Origin: Argonema galeatum A003/A1
GTDB taxonomy: Bacteria > Cyanobacteriota > Cyanobacteriia > Cyanobacteriales > Aerosakkonemataceae
DNA: 64,000 nucleotides
Assembly: GCF_023333595.1 (NCBI RefSeq)
Contig: NZ_JAIQZM010000006.1
Location: 62,001 to 126,000 of the forward strand
Direction of reading: 5' to 3'
The notes under the pieces are model-generated. The model was not told the DNA's origin. It did no database searches and was given only the letters and a program-made list of their open reading frames with translations. Each line of letters begins with the position of its first letter. The first letter of the stretch is position 1. The position numbers were made by a program, and so were the translations under genes. Below are positions 1-9,428 of the stretch, in pieces.

Positions 1-61
1 CTAGTAGTCTATTTTTAGGTTAGCACGACCCCCTTTGTACAGTTGACTTGCTTTAGTTAAC

Positions 62-137
62 AGGACTTACGCAAAAACTAAGGTTTTACCTCCCGACCCC
101 CAGATTTGGGGGCTAGGGGGGCGATCGCGTAAGTCCT
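62..137. repeat. MITE-like element, family A (AGGACTTACGC ends)
   Basis: Terminal inverted repeats AGGACTTACGC (62-72) and GCGTAAGTCCT (127-137) enclose a C-rich/G-rich core that contains CAGATTTGGGGG. A second copy with the same ends and core type lies at 11196-11305. No coding capacity is visible, so a non-autonomous element is inferred. Confidence 0.7.
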
Positions 138-201
138 AGTTAAATTATTGCGATCGCGCTGTTGAAACGGGTCACAGGTTTTGCAAATAGCTCTATTTTG
201 G

Positions 202-432
202 TTAACAACACACGCGATCGCATACGATCGAACGAGGAGCAAGTCTTACTTCCGCCATTCCCCCGTGGGCTGCGTCAGTGATAAACTGCTTGTCGAGGGC
301 ACTCATCTGGCTGCGGCTTGATGACGGTGCAGATTGTTCAATTCGGTTTGTCTGCGCTATGGCTGAGTACCCCAAAGTACCGAATAATCCCGCTGCTACA
401 AGTGCTGTGGTTAATGTTAGTCGTTTAAACAT
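202..432 (-). pseudogene. DUF4142 protein, N-terminal remnant
   Basis: The 76-residue reading frame starts with a signal peptide (MFKRLTLTTALVAAGLFG, then a cut site near SAIAQ). It continues with LDKQFITDAAHGGMAEVRLA, which matches the start of the DUF4142 domain (ferritin-like four-helix exported proteins). After that block the frame turns into unrelated residues and stops, so about two thirds of the domain is missing. The family-A repeat at 62-137 lies just beyond the break. It is probably a dead gene. It diverges from the VOC gene at 538. Confidence 0.6.
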
Positions 433-537
433 TGCTGACTCCGTTGGCTTTTCATGTGACTACTTTAATGGTGAACTGCTGGTGATCGAGTTCCTCTGTC
501 TTGAGGTCAGTAAATTAATCCTATTTAAGACAAACAA

Positions 538-1563
538 ATGACAATCCAAGGTATCTACGAAGTATGTGTTGGTTGCCGCGAACCAATCTCCCTCATTCAA
601 TATTGGGAGCAATTTGGTTATCGCATCGGTCAAATTGGTGAATTATCCCCAGAATCAGCAAACAAATTGTACGGAGTCAATTCCTCTTTGCATTCCATTC
701 GCCTCTACCACCAAGATGCGGATCATGGTCTTATCCGTCTAATGGTTTGGGGAAACCCTACCAATGATGGATTGAAAATGTCATTAATGAAGGCCAAAGG
801 AAACCGCTGGGCAACTGCATTAACTGCTGATGTCTTGAATATTCTCAACCATGCCGAAGAAGCAGAAAAAGCAGGTTTACCAGTCAAATATATCTATCCT
901 CAATGGGATGTCATCTACAACAAAGAGAGAAAAATGCGTCCTTTTGCAGAGCCTGCTATCGGTGTGCGGGAAATGGTGCTGCTTCAACCTTTAACACGAC
1001 AATTTTTCTTTCAAAGATTCAATTATAATGTGCCTAATTACGGAAAGATTAATGAGATATCACATTTCAAAACGAGCCAGATAACCCACATGGGAATAGT
1101 GATTCAAGATGACAGCAGAGAAACGTTTCGTTTTTATGAAGAAACGCTGGGTTTGCTGCGCGTGCGAAATGAGGAAGAAACAACCTATGAAAGTTCGGAA
1201 ACAGCAAGACAGATTTTCGATCTTCAGCCAAATGAAAGATTTTCAGTAACAACATTTGACGATCCGCGTTCGTCAAAGTCAGATTGGCGAGCGGTTCGAT
1301 CGGGCCGACTTTATATTGTTCGATTTCCAGAATCTATAAAGATAGAAAATTGTTTGGAAAAGGCACAACCGGGATGTTTGGGAATGTCTCTGTATACCTA
1401 TCGCGTGACTGAAATAGAAGAGTATTTACAGCGCGTCAAGGCAAGTTCTGCTCAAAATCTCACAGAAATTGCGTACAACGAGTTTGGAGAGCAAAGTTTT
1501 TCCTTTGTCGCACCTGATGGCTATTTCTGGACATTGATTAGTCATCTCCAAAAAAGAATGTAG
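538..1563 (+). CDS. VOC (glyoxalase/bleomycin-resistance fold) protein, two domains
   Basis: 341 residues with two vicinal-oxygen-chelate modules. The first (about 1-140) begins GIYEVCVGCREPISLIQYWE. The second (about 175-335) begins ITHMGIVIQDDSRETFRFYE and ends FSFVAPDGYFWTLISH. Family members are metal-dependent lyases, isomerases or dioxygenases, or binding proteins, and the substrate here cannot be read. ATG 538 directly follows TTAAGACAAACA without a strong ribosome-binding site. The last seven codons and the TAG stop lie inside the repeat at 1538-1628, so the native C-terminus was probably replaced by the insertion. The loss should be short, because the last VOC strand is present. Confidence 0.8.
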   Translation: MTIQGIYEVCVGCREPISLIQYWEQFGYRIGQIGELSPESANKLYGVNSSLHSIRLYHQDADHGLIRLMVWGNPTNDGLKMSLMKAKGNRWATALTADVLNILNHAEEAEKAGLPVKYIYPQWDVIYNKERKMRPFAEPAIGVREMVLLQPLTRQFFFQRFNYNVPNYGKINEISHFKTSQITHMGIVIQDDSRETFRFYEETLGLLRVRNEEETTYESSETARQIFDLQPNERFSVTTFDDPRSSKSDWRAVRSGRLYIVRFPESIKIENCLEKAQPGCLGMSLYTYRVTEIEEYLQRVKASSAQNLTEIAYNEFGEQSFSFVAPDGYFWTLISHLQKRM

Positions 1564-1628
1564 AGACGTTGCATGCAACGTCTCTACAAGGGTTATAGGT
1601 AACGCACTTTTAATTTCTGGAGATGTCT
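1538..1628. mobile_element. MITE-like element, family C (AGACATCTCC ends)
   Basis: The ends are GTCATCTCC and GGAGATGTCT. The core holds the perfect palindrome TAGAGACGTTGCATGCAACG... followed by GGTAACGCAC and TTAATTTCTGG. Two further copies at 52575-52663 and 53247-53337 share ends and core. The left end overlaps the 3' end of the VOC gene and contains its stop codon. Confidence 0.75.
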
Positions 1629-1725
1629 ATTAGTCATTAGTAATTAGCTAAAAACGAATAATTTTGAGTTTGATAGCAGAGTTAGTTTGGAAAATAAAAA
1701 TCAAAGTTTTGGATAATTAATCACC

Positions 1726-3543
1726 ATGCGATCGCATCCCGCCACCTTCACCCCAATCGCCTTTTTGTTACTGCTGATGCTCGGTGCTAATCAGACTAAA
1801 ATAGCACTAGCTTCCCCATCTTTGAATATGGTTCAAATAAATCATCCCGTCAGCTTTGCTGAAAATTTAACCGCTTTAGGAAAAGAGATAGCTGCGACGG
1901 GAGATGTCGATATTGCTTTGCAACTGTTCGATCGCGCTGTACAGATGGCAGAAACTATTGAAGATAAATCTTCTAAAATTAATACTTTATCTGATATAGC
2001 CATTAAATTAGCACAAGTTGGGCAAACTGAGAAAGCAAAGCAACTATTCGATCGCGCTGTGCAACTTACCAAACAAAGGGATGAAAACTTTACCCTATAC
2101 CAACAAGAACCAGCATTGCGAGATGTGGCAATTAAAGTTGCACAAGCGGGATTTATTGAAAAAGCATTGCAGTTAACCAAAACGATATCCTCTAATTATC
2201 GCCAAGCTGAAGCACTGAATGCGATCGCATCCATTTTGGCAGAAAAAGGACAATTAGAGCCAGCTAAGAAAATTTTATCAGAAGCGCTCCAAAAAGCCAG
2301 AGGAATTACCGGAGATTATGTTTATGAATCCAATGGCAGTTGCGGTAACGACAAATTTGATATTTTGGCAAAAATAGCTGGCAATCTCAGTTTATTATCA
2401 CAATTTAAACAAGCGCTACAAGTAGCTCAAAGCGTTACTGGTTGCAGTTCTGCTAGCGGTGAAGGCACAGAAGATTATCAAACTATAGCATATCTTGGCA
2501 TTCTCGCACATTTGGCAAATGCAGAGCAAGTCAAGCAAACTTGGGCAAGCGCCCAAACGATGAAAAACAACATCGAAAAAGCCGAAGTTTGGTCGGCAAT
2601 TGCGGTCAAATTGGCTGCTATGAATGAGACAAATTTAGCTTTATCAGTAGCTGCCAAGATTTCGCAGCAAATCCCTTCAATAACTAAAATAGATTCCGGT
2701 TCAGCTATGAGGGAATTTGGCGTTAAGGAAAAAGCGCTAGGAGATATCGCTATCAAATTAGCAGAAGTCGGACAATTTGATGCTGCTAAGCAAGTAGCGC
2801 AGATGATTCGGGAACTAACTCCGCAAGAGTCCGCAGCAAATCAAGAGTTCAACAGCACAGATCGACCGAGTATAAAATCTTTAATTTGGGTAGAAATTGC
2901 TCACCAATTAGCGAAAGCAAAGCAAGTAGATATGGCATTGCAGATAGCTAAAAGTATCCAAGATAGGGAAGGGAAAGCTTTGGCGATAATTGCGATCGCA
3001 GAACAACTGCAACAAACCGGATACCCATCACCAGCAGAAAAATTCTTCTCCCAAAATTTACAGTTACCTCCCATACCCCAGGATAATAATTTTTCTGCAA
3101 ATCAGTCAATTATTAGGATTGTTAGGGCTTTAGCCAACGCTGGATATATTGAGCGAGGTTTGCAGATTGCTAACGCTATCAACGATAGCAGTTCTAAAGA
3201 AGAAGCCTTGACTGATATTGCTTATCAATTAACAGAAATTGGACAAGTCGATCGCGGCTTACAAATTGCCACTACCTTAACTTTACCTGGTTTCAAGGAG
3301 CGGGTTTTCAGTAAAATAGCATCGAAATATGTAGAATTAGGACAACTAGAACCAGCTTTACAGGCGGCAAAAAATTTGAGCGATAATACTAAAGATGAAA
3401 TTTTAGCTAACATCGCTGATGCTTTTGCCAAATTAGGACAAACCGAACAAGCTTTGCAAGTTTCGCAAACTATAGCCAGTCAGGAAATCAAAACATCTGC
3501 GATCGCCAATATCGCTGCACGGTTAATCCAAATAAAAGGCTAG
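1726..3543 (+). CDS. Exported alpha-helical (TPR-like) repeat protein
   Basis: 605 residues. A signal peptide (about 1-29, hydrophobic FLLLLMLGANQTKIALASP) is followed by roughly 15 degenerate helical hairpins with the recurring pattern G-Q-x-(D/E)-x-A-L-Q-x-A-x-x-I. Examples are AKLGQTEQALQVSQTIASQ near the end and AEVGQFDAAKQVAQMI in the middle. The pattern resembles tetratricopeptide or Sel1-type solenoids, used as protein-binding scaffolds, and the periplasm is the likely place. No catalytic motif is visible. ATG 1726 is embedded in a HIP1 octamer (ATGCGATCGC). It stands alone, about 160 bases after the VOC gene and convergent with the DUF1838 gene. Confidence 0.75.
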   Translation: MRSHPATFTPIAFLLLLMLGANQTKIALASPSLNMVQINHPVSFAENLTALGKEIAATGDVDIALQLFDRAVQMAETIEDKSSKINTLSDIAIKLAQVGQTEKAKQLFDRAVQLTKQRDENFTLYQQEPALRDVAIKVAQAGFIEKALQLTKTISSNYRQAEALNAIASILAEKGQLEPAKKILSEALQKARGITGDYVYESNGSCGNDKFDILAKIAGNLSLLSQFKQALQVAQSVTGCSSASGEGTEDYQTIAYLGILAHLANAEQVKQTWASAQTMKNNIEKAEVWSAIAVKLAAMNETNLALSVAAKISQQIPSITKIDSGSAMREFGVKEKALGDIAIKLAEVGQFDAAKQVAQMIRELTPQESAANQEFNSTDRPSIKSLIWVEIAHQLAKAKQVDMALQIAKSIQDREGKALAIIAIAEQLQQTGYPSPAEKFFSQNLQLPPIPQDNNFSANQSIIRIVRALANAGYIERGLQIANAINDSSSKEEALTDIAYQLTEIGQVDRGLQIATTLTLPGFKERVFSKIASKYVELGQLEPALQAAKNLSDNTKDEILANIADAFAKLGQTEQALQVSQTIASQEIKTSAIANIAARLIQIKG

Positions 3544-3584
3544 TGCCATCTTCGATATTGATTTAGGCGCTCGCTATACAAATC

Positions 3585-4391
3585 TTAATCCTCTGCTTCT
3601 GGAATGGGAAATCTTTCTCCCGCTAGATAAGCTTCAAAGTGCTTTTTGAAGTAAATCCAAGAAGTCATATCATCATCTAATGGTGCTTTAGGAGCATTTT
3701 TATATAAAGGCACCCGCGTATCGATTTCATCTTGAAGCAATTGGGGTAAATCGGTAAAATTGTTAACTTTCTGACCAGTAGCGCTGTATATTAAATGTCC
3801 CGGTCTATCTCCCATTTTCATCCAGGGTAACCAGGGGCCGATCCTATCCCAACAAATAAACATTTTAGAAACGGAAAGTTTTTCTACATTGTGCAAATCT
3901 TCGGTCGGAACAGTCAGTTTAAATAACTCCGCTGCTTGATAGGTTGTTTGCGGACTGTATTCCCTAAATTTTGGATCTTCGGCAAGGGTATTTGGGTAGG
4001 TGGGAAATAAGTCAAATACGAATGTGGTGATGTCATCATTGACTTGACCTGGGAAATTTCCTTTAAAGTAACCTTCTACCGGACTATTGGCAACGTGAAT
4101 AACGGTAACCGTTTCTCCCGTCCAGGGGTTTTCCCATCTGTGGAGGATTTCATTGGTGTTTGGATCGAGGTAATAAGTCAGTTCTCTTGAGGTAAATTCC
4201 CAGGTTTTATCGTCATTTTCAATACATCTACTCACGCTCATTCCCACAATGTTGAAGAGGCGTTTTTTCTTCTCATTTGGCACAAAAGAGTATATCGATC
4301 CCGTCCAGGTGAGAAAGGTTTGACTGCCATCCAGCGAGCTGCGTACTTTCACCCATTGTCTTGTATCAAATTCCTGTATTTTGTTAACCAT
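3585..4391 (-). CDS. DUF1838 family protein
   Basis: 268 residues, full length for DUF1838. Family-like features include the N-terminal WVKVRSSLDGSQTFLTWTGS, the block TWEFTSRELTYYLDPNTNEI followed by LHRWENPWTGETVTVIHVAN, and the C-terminal KMGDRPGHLIYSATGQK. No signal peptide is visible. The family has no established reaction. It often sits near oxidoreductases, hydrolases and SnoaL proteins, which fits the cluster downstream. It is on the same strand as the AbrB-type transporter, 27 bases after it, so the pair may be cotranscribed. Confidence 0.85.
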   Translation of the reverse strand: MVNKIQEFDTRQWVKVRSSLDGSQTFLTWTGSIYSFVPNEKKKRLFNIVGMSVSRCIENDDKTWEFTSRELTYYLDPNTNEILHRWENPWTGETVTVIHVANSPVEGYFKGNFPGQVNDDITTFVFDLFPTYPNTLAEDPKFREYSPQTTYQAAELFKLTVPTEDLHNVEKLSVSKMFICWDRIGPWLPWMKMGDRPGHLIYSATGQKVNNFTDLPQLLQDEIDTRVPLYKNAPKAPLDDDMTSWIYFKKHFEAYLAGERFPIPEAED

Positions 4392-4418
4392 CTACTGACT
4401 CCTCGCAATACCTAACTA

Positions 4419-5594
4419 CTAATTATCGCCTGAGTTGGGGAGCAAGCGATCGAGATAGCGAAACAACAATAACCATAATGGGAGAGAAGCATGAATAGCT
4501 ATTAGGCGCACTAGATGCCCCGCCGTGACAATTTCCACGTTATGATTTAATGCTAAGGAGACCAAAATCATTTCCGCCGAACCGCCTGGTGCGGCGACTA
4601 GCATACAGGTGAGCCAGTCCCAAGGCGTGAGAAATGTAGCGATCGCAGCTGCTACGAATCCCGCTCCCATAGTCATCCCTACGGGTATTAAAGCATACAC
4701 GATCGTTTTTTGACCGAGATTTGGTTTACTTCCCCAATATTCGCCTATACTAATTCCCAAAAAAGCTTGACCAATTAAGCTAATTAAAAAAGGCGGTTTA
4801 AAATCTAAATTTGCTAGTAAAGGGAATAAATTTAGCAGGTAATTAAAACTTATGCCGACTACTAATGCACCAAAGAAAAAGGCGGCAGGAATTTTCACTA
4901 TATTAGCTATGCTAACTGACACAAATGTTAAAGCTAGCGATAAAAGGAGCAATGCTAAATATAATATATCTGTACTGAAAAAGTTGGCCGGAAAAATGCT
5001 GACGACCGTGTTAGCATCATTAACAGCCAATATCCTAGCTAATATAGGTATGAAAAATACAATCGTTGTCACCCGTATGATTTGGACGAGTGCAACCACC
5101 GAGGCATTTTTTCCGTAATCTGCCGCAATACTTGACATAATCCCTATCCCCCCCGGCGTTGTGGCAAGCATTGCAGTTAGTAGGTTTGTTTGGCTAATCC
5201 GGGAGTAAATATAGCCGATCCCAATACCGCTTAACATTAAAAATAACGTAATAAAAATAAATATGTGTAATTGAGAATAAAGCGCTGACATATCTCCATG
5301 AGCGATTGAAAATCCGACTACCAAACCTACGAGAAGCTGTCCTATCTTCCTCACTGTTTTGTTTGGTTCGGCGGTTTCCTTGGATAAAATACGATAAGCT
5401 GTAAGTACCAACGCACCAGAGACAATACCCCCAAATATCCAAGCAACGCCACCGATGCGAAATCTTGCTAACACGAAACCTACTGGCAAAGCGAAAAGCA
5501 ATTCCGCCAAAAGAATTATTAGTTTGCCGAGAATGGTTTGTTGCAGCGCCGAAATTTTTTCTGTTTGCGCCGAAATTAGATTTTTGTTTAGCAT
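4419..5594 (-). CDS. AbrB-family membrane transporter
   Basis: 391 residues with about ten hydrophobic segments. Two related halves each carry a Gly-rich loop: LATTPGGIGIMSSIAADYG around residue 145-163 and VAAPGGSAEMILVSLALNHN around 335-354. This duplicated T/A-x-PGG-x-x-E/I-M motif is typical of the AbrB (PF05145) family of inner-membrane proteins, earlier mis-named ammonia monooxygenase. The substrate is unknown. It is the first gene of a probable two-gene unit with DUF1838. Confidence 0.85.
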   Translation of the reverse strand: MLNKNLISAQTEKISALQQTILGKLIILLAELLFALPVGFVLARFRIGGVAWIFGGIVSGALVLTAYRILSKETAEPNKTVRKIGQLLVGLVVGFSIAHGDMSALYSQLHIFIFITLFLMLSGIGIGYIYSRISQTNLLTAMLATTPGGIGIMSSIAADYGKNASVVALVQIIRVTTIVFFIPILARILAVNDANTVVSIFPANFFSTDILYLALLLLSLALTFVSVSIANIVKIPAAFFFGALVVGISFNYLLNLFPLLANLDFKPPFLISLIGQAFLGISIGEYWGSKPNLGQKTIVYALIPVGMTMGAGFVAAAIATFLTPWDWLTCMLVAAPGGSAEMILVSLALNHNVEIVTAGHLVRLIAIHASLPLWLLLFRYLDRLLPNSGDN

Positions 5595-5863
5595 TTATTC
5601 CCACCTAACGAGCGATTTCAGCAAAAAAATAACAATTATGATTGCAGATGGCGATTAATAGACATTAAGTTCGCATCCTTGTCGGGAGCCACAGCTACAG
5701 CGCCGCTCTCCCGCCGCACTCCGAAGCTCTAGCATTTGTGCTATATGATACCAATTGTGTCAATATCAAGCTTACCTGAGTTCGGGAAGGCGATCGCATC
5801 CCCATTGCATATAATCTCATAACTTGTCATCATAAAGTATGGATACAATTCACTATTTGCTCG

Positions 5864-6373
5864 ATGCTTATAGGTGCGGGAGGCTCAAACGATCGTGCAT
5901 CAATACCATTGGCCACTAAACGCGGGACTCTCATTCCCAACGAAAGACGACGAGAGCGTCCACCAGAGGCGCTTAAAGCAGCAAAGGAAATCTGGACACA
6001 AAAGTATCCTAACATCCGACTTAGATCGTTAACAGCCGTTTATAACTGTGTGGGCCTACCATTTGCGTCCCGACGCACCTGTATTGACCCAGAACACTTG
6101 AAAACGATCCTGAGAGAAGATGATTATCGCCCTTTATCTGGAGAACATGAAGTTGAAATTGGAGATTTAGTCCTTTATCGTTCTAACAAAGATGAATATT
6201 CCCATATTGCAGTAGTAGTAAAAAAAGAACCCAAAGTTATCAATGCCTCTTTTGAGATTACTGTTGTTAGTCAATGGGGTGCCGATGGCGAGTACATACA
6301 CCTGATAGATGAAGTACCAGATTCCTACGGTACAATCAAGGAATTTTGGACAGACAGGAGGATAAACCAGTGA
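5864..6373 (+). CDS. NlpC/P60-like (papain-fold) protein of unknown role
   Basis: 169 residues without a signal peptide. The likely catalytic Cys lies in VYNCVGLPFASRRT (about residue 62). An E-x-GDLVLYR motif follows, then SHIAVVVKK with the probable catalytic His, and VVSQWGADGEYIHLID with a polar third residue. This order (Cys, GD, H, polar) is that of NlpC/P60 and CHAP-type cysteine peptidases or amidases. A cytoplasmic location is implied by the lack of an export signal. It overlaps the next gene by four bases, so the two are translationally coupled. The fold assignment is moderate and the substrate is unknown. Confidence 0.6.
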   Translation: MLIGAGGSNDRASIPLATKRGTLIPNERRRERPPEALKAAKEIWTQKYPNIRLRSLTAVYNCVGLPFASRRTCIDPEHLKTILREDDYRPLSGEHEVEIGDLVLYRSNKDEYSHIAVVVKKEPKVINASFEITVVSQWGADGEYIHLIDEVPDSYGTIKEFWTDRRINQ

Positions 6374-6939
6374 TCGAAAAACTTATGAATAGAATAGAAA
6401 GCCATGAATTTGCTGCACTTTTGAACGTAGCCAGCAGTTTTAAGGTTTTCTGCCGTGCAGCATACAAAGAACAGGTGACAAAAGAGTTAATCGAGCAACT
6501 GCGAAACAATCCAGCAAACATTTGGTTGGTACTTAAAAGGTCTGTTGATATTTCTCAAAAAGAAATTGATTCCCAGTATGAAAATCCTTGGGATACAGCT
6601 ATGGCTGTTTACCTGTGGTCACTCAGTTTGATAAACTTAGAAGTAGCCCAAACTGCTTCTGGATTTGTTATTCAAGCAGCAAATGGATGGTGGTCTGCCA
6701 AATTTGCAAACTTCCTTTTGCAACATGAAAAAATCAGCCATAGAGCCAATTTTGAAAAGTACACAATGTTTGAACCAACCAATAAAATTTCAGTTTATCA
6801 AACAAAATATGAGATGGAACGTACCACAAAATATCTCTACGTTACAGCGGAACAAAAAATAGTAGCTCAGCCTTCATTAACAGGCAAAAATAAACGCTAT
6901 AAAAGCAGTAAAATTTCAGTTATAAACATGACACCATAG
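6370..6939 (+). CDS. Hypothetical protein coupled to the NlpC/P60-like gene
   Basis: I chose GTG 6370, giving 189 residues. AGGAGG at 6356-6361 sits eight bases upstream, an ideal spacing, whereas ATG 6346 lies upstream of that site. The GTG overlaps the TGA of the preceding gene. The protein is mostly helical at the start (LMNRIESHEFAALLNVASSF), with aromatic stretches (WDTAMAVYLWSLSLINLEVA, GWWSAKFANFLLQHEK) and a basic C-terminus. I recognise no family. Tight coupling suggests a partner of the upstream enzyme. Confidence 0.65.
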   Translation: MIEKLMNRIESHEFAALLNVASSFKVFCRAAYKEQVTKELIEQLRNNPANIWLVLKRSVDISQKEIDSQYENPWDTAMAVYLWSLSLINLEVAQTASGFVIQAANGWWSAKFANFLLQHEKISHRANFEKYTMFEPTNKISVYQTKYEMERTTKYLYVTAEQKIVAQPSLTGKNKRYKSSKISVINMTP

Positions 6940-6986
6940 GCTGTCGCATCTGTCTGTTGACTCATGCTATAAATAGCGGGGAACTT

Positions 6987-7424
6987 ATGATTACTTGTGC
7001 ATGGGCGATGCTTTGTGAAAAAAGTATTATCAATCAGGAAACAGGAAATATCAGTCTCATTGAGGTAATGGACGAAATCATTGTACCGCCCCCACCGGAG
7101 TCTGAAGAAACTCTCTTTTTACCCTTTGCTTTTGAATTGGTTGTTTTTTGGAAAAAGCAAGAATCATCTAACCAAGAGGATGAATCTAAATTTAGGATTA
7201 AGATTGTTTCACCGTCTAAAAAAAGTTTACTAGAAGGTGAAAGAGAAATTGATTTCACAGAAAATATGAAAGCTTTTACAGTTCTCACATTCGGTGGTCT
7301 TCCTATTGCAGCAGCTGGCTTGTACGAGTTTCAGATACAGATGCCACGCGATAAAGAAAGAGAATGGCAAAATGTTTGGGTAGTGCCGCTGAAAGTTAAT
7401 TATGAGGGACTAGAAAACTTATAA
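6987..7424 (+). CDS. DUF6941-like protein
   Basis: 145 residues from ATG 6987, preceded by GCGGGGAACTT. An upstream in-frame TTG (6957) is less likely. The start ITCAWAMLCEKSIINQETGN followed by ISLIEVMDEI resembles DUF6941-type proteins (ALLCE...GK-SLI pattern). A beta-rich middle follows (FAFELVVFWKKQES, SKFRIKIVSPSKKS) and a closing GLYEFQIQMPRD block. The role is unknown. It lies about 50 bases after the previous gene on the same strand and probably belongs to that operon. Confidence 0.6.
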   Translation: MITCAWAMLCEKSIINQETGNISLIEVMDEIIVPPPPESEETLFLPFAFELVVFWKKQESSNQEDESKFRIKIVSPSKKSLLEGEREIDFTENMKAFTVLTFGGLPIAAAGLYEFQIQMPRDKEREWQNVWVVPLKVNYEGLENL

Positions 7425-7499
7425 TGTTAGGTTCTTAAGCTTGGCCTGCCTTGTTCTTAACAGGTATATTGAATAGCCAATCTGGGGATAACTTAAAAC

Positions 7500-8915
7500 A
7501 TGAGTGAAAAACTAAGCGTTCGCAATCCTCGCACCGGACAAATTGACTGCTGGATTGCGCCACCTACACCAGACCAACTTGCCGAATGCAATACCCGTTT
7601 GCGCGAAGCACAAATAGCTTGGCAGCAAGCAGGTTTAGAACGACGAATTGAAGCAATGCAGCAGTGGAAACAAGCCATTTTATCTCAAAAAGACGAACTA
7701 ACCGAAGCTTTAGTATCAGATACAGGGAGATTGTCTGAGTCTGTACTTGAAATTGACTCGCTGATCTCCACGATCGATCGCTGGTGTCGATTAGCACCAG
7801 AATTATTGTTAGAAGATGCCAAAGATACAGCAATTCCATTTATCCGACTGCAAAGTCAACTGGTTCCCTATCAATTGGTTGGCGTCATCAGTCCGTGGAA
7901 TTTTCCGCTGTTGCTTTCTACAATTGATACCATACCCGCATTATTGGCAGGTTGTGCAGTTATAGTAAAGCCGAGCGAAATTGCTCCCCGCTTCATTCAA
8001 CCCCTGCTGCAAACTATTGCATCTGTTCCCCTATTGCGGGATGTATTAACTTATATCGAAGGTGCTGGGGATACGGGTGCGGCGTTAATCGAATTTGTAG
8101 ATTTAGTATGTTTTACTGGTAGTGTGGCTACAGGTAGAAAAGTAGCAGAAGCTGCTGCAAGACGATTCATTCCTGCTTTTTTGGAATTGGGAGGCAAAGA
8201 CCCTGCTATTGTCCTAGAATCTGCCGATTTAGAATTAGCAACTTCAGCAATATTGTGGGGTTCCGTAGTTAATACAGGACAATCTTGCCTCTCGATCGAA
8301 CGCATTTACGTCGCCGAACCTATTTGGGATAATTTTGTAGAGAAACTGGTAGAAAAAGCACAACGCCTTAATCTGGTTTATCCGTCTGTTCAAGATGGAC
8401 AAATTGGCCCGATCATTGCAGAAAAACAGGCAGCAATTATTGCAGAACAATTACGCGATGCAACTGAAAAAGGGGCAGTTGTTCGCTGTGGTGGTTTGGT
8501 GGAAGAATTGGGTGGCGGGTTGTGGTGTCGTCCCACAGTTCTGACTGAAGTTAACCATTCGATGAAGGTGATGACGGAAGAAACTTTCGGCCCGATTATG
8601 CCGATTATGGCATTTGACAATATTGAAGAAGCAATTAAACTGGCAAATGATACGATATATGGACTAAGTGCTGCTGTTTTTGCGGGTTCGGAGTCGGAAG
8701 CGATCGCACTGGCACGTCATCTAGATGCTGGGGCCATCAGCATCAACGATGCCGCCTTAACTGCGATCGTCCACGAAGGAGAGAAAAACTCATTCAATCT
8801 TTCTGGACTTGGTGGTTCGCGCATGGGTGCAGCTGCAATCAAACGGTTTATGCGAAAGAAAGCCTTTTTGATCAAAACCCAGTCCATTTCCGACCCGTGG
8901 TGGTTTAAAATATGA
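7500..8915 (+). CDS. Aldehyde dehydrogenase family protein
   Basis: 471 residues, the usual size for NAD(P)-dependent aldehyde dehydrogenases. Visible motifs are the Asn-bearing VISPWNFPLLLS (about 127-138), the cofactor motif FTGSVATGRKVAEAA, the general base in PAFLELGGKDPAIV and the nucleophile in VNTGQSCLSIERIYV. The C-terminal half carries EETFGPIMPIMAFDN. All catalytic elements are present, so it should oxidise an aldehyde to an acid, with substrate unknown. It is the first gene of the 7500-13057 group. Confidence 0.93.
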   Translation: MSEKLSVRNPRTGQIDCWIAPPTPDQLAECNTRLREAQIAWQQAGLERRIEAMQQWKQAILSQKDELTEALVSDTGRLSESVLEIDSLISTIDRWCRLAPELLLEDAKDTAIPFIRLQSQLVPYQLVGVISPWNFPLLLSTIDTIPALLAGCAVIVKPSEIAPRFIQPLLQTIASVPLLRDVLTYIEGAGDTGAALIEFVDLVCFTGSVATGRKVAEAAARRFIPAFLELGGKDPAIVLESADLELATSAILWGSVVNTGQSCLSIERIYVAEPIWDNFVEKLVEKAQRLNLVYPSVQDGQIGPIIAEKQAAIIAEQLRDATEKGAVVRCGGLVEELGGGLWCRPTVLTEVNHSMKVMTEETFGPIMPIMAFDNIEEAIKLANDTIYGLSAAVFAGSESEAIALARHLDAGAISINDAALTAIVHEGEKNSFNLSGLGGSRMGAAAIKRFMRKKAFLIKTQSISDPWWFKI

Positions 8916-8954
8916 TAAATTTGTTGCCAATTAGCAAATAAAGTAGAGGTTGTC

Positions 8955-9404
8955 ATGTCTAGTATTCGAGATGAAATGCCCTTACTTACCCGACATGAAG
9001 GCGAATGGACGGGTATTTATACAATACTTGATGCAGAGGGAAATATGCTTGACAAGCATAAATCTATTTTAACCTGCGAATTTCCAGAAAACGGTGAATA
9101 TCCTTATTACCAAATGAATAAGTATATTTGGCCTGAAGGTAAGTATGAAGAACATCATTTTCCAGCAACATACCACGATCAAAAGATTTGGTTTGACACA
9201 GAACGCCTGGAAGGATACGCCTGGGAAGTAGACGATTCAATTATTATGCTGTGGTTCAAATACAAAGCTATGCCCGGTGCTTATATGTATGAAATGATTC
9301 ATCTGAGTCCTTGCGGCAACTATCGCAACCGCACATTGCATTGGTTCAAGGACGATCGCGTCTTTAAGCGCACCACCATGCAAGAAGAACGAGTGAAAAA
9401 ATAG
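8955..9404 (+). CDS. DUF3598 (lipocalin-like) protein
   Basis: 149 residues. The opening LLTRHEGEWTGIYTILDAEG and later DKHKSILTCEFPENG, WFDTERLEGYAWEVDDSIIM and NRTLHWFKDDRVFKRTTM match the DUF3598 pattern, a beta-barrel, lipocalin-like fold seen in cyanobacteria and plants. A ligand-binding or chromophore-handling role is possible but not shown. ATG 8955 follows GAGGTTGTC. It is 39 bases after the dehydrogenase and 24 before the hydrolase, consistent with one transcript. Confidence 0.75.
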   Translation: MSSIRDEMPLLTRHEGEWTGIYTILDAEGNMLDKHKSILTCEFPENGEYPYYQMNKYIWPEGKYEEHHFPATYHDQKIWFDTERLEGYAWEVDDSIIMLWFKYKAMPGAYMYEMIHLSPCGNYRNRTLHWFKDDRVFKRTTMQEERVKK

Positions 9405-9428
9405 TTTTTAACTCAGCGGTAAATTTAG

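Noticed and set aside
5194..5604. 136-residue minus-strand frame overlapping the AbrB-type transporter
   Set aside because: It is the same strand in another frame of a clear membrane protein. It is polar and motif-free, so a shadow.
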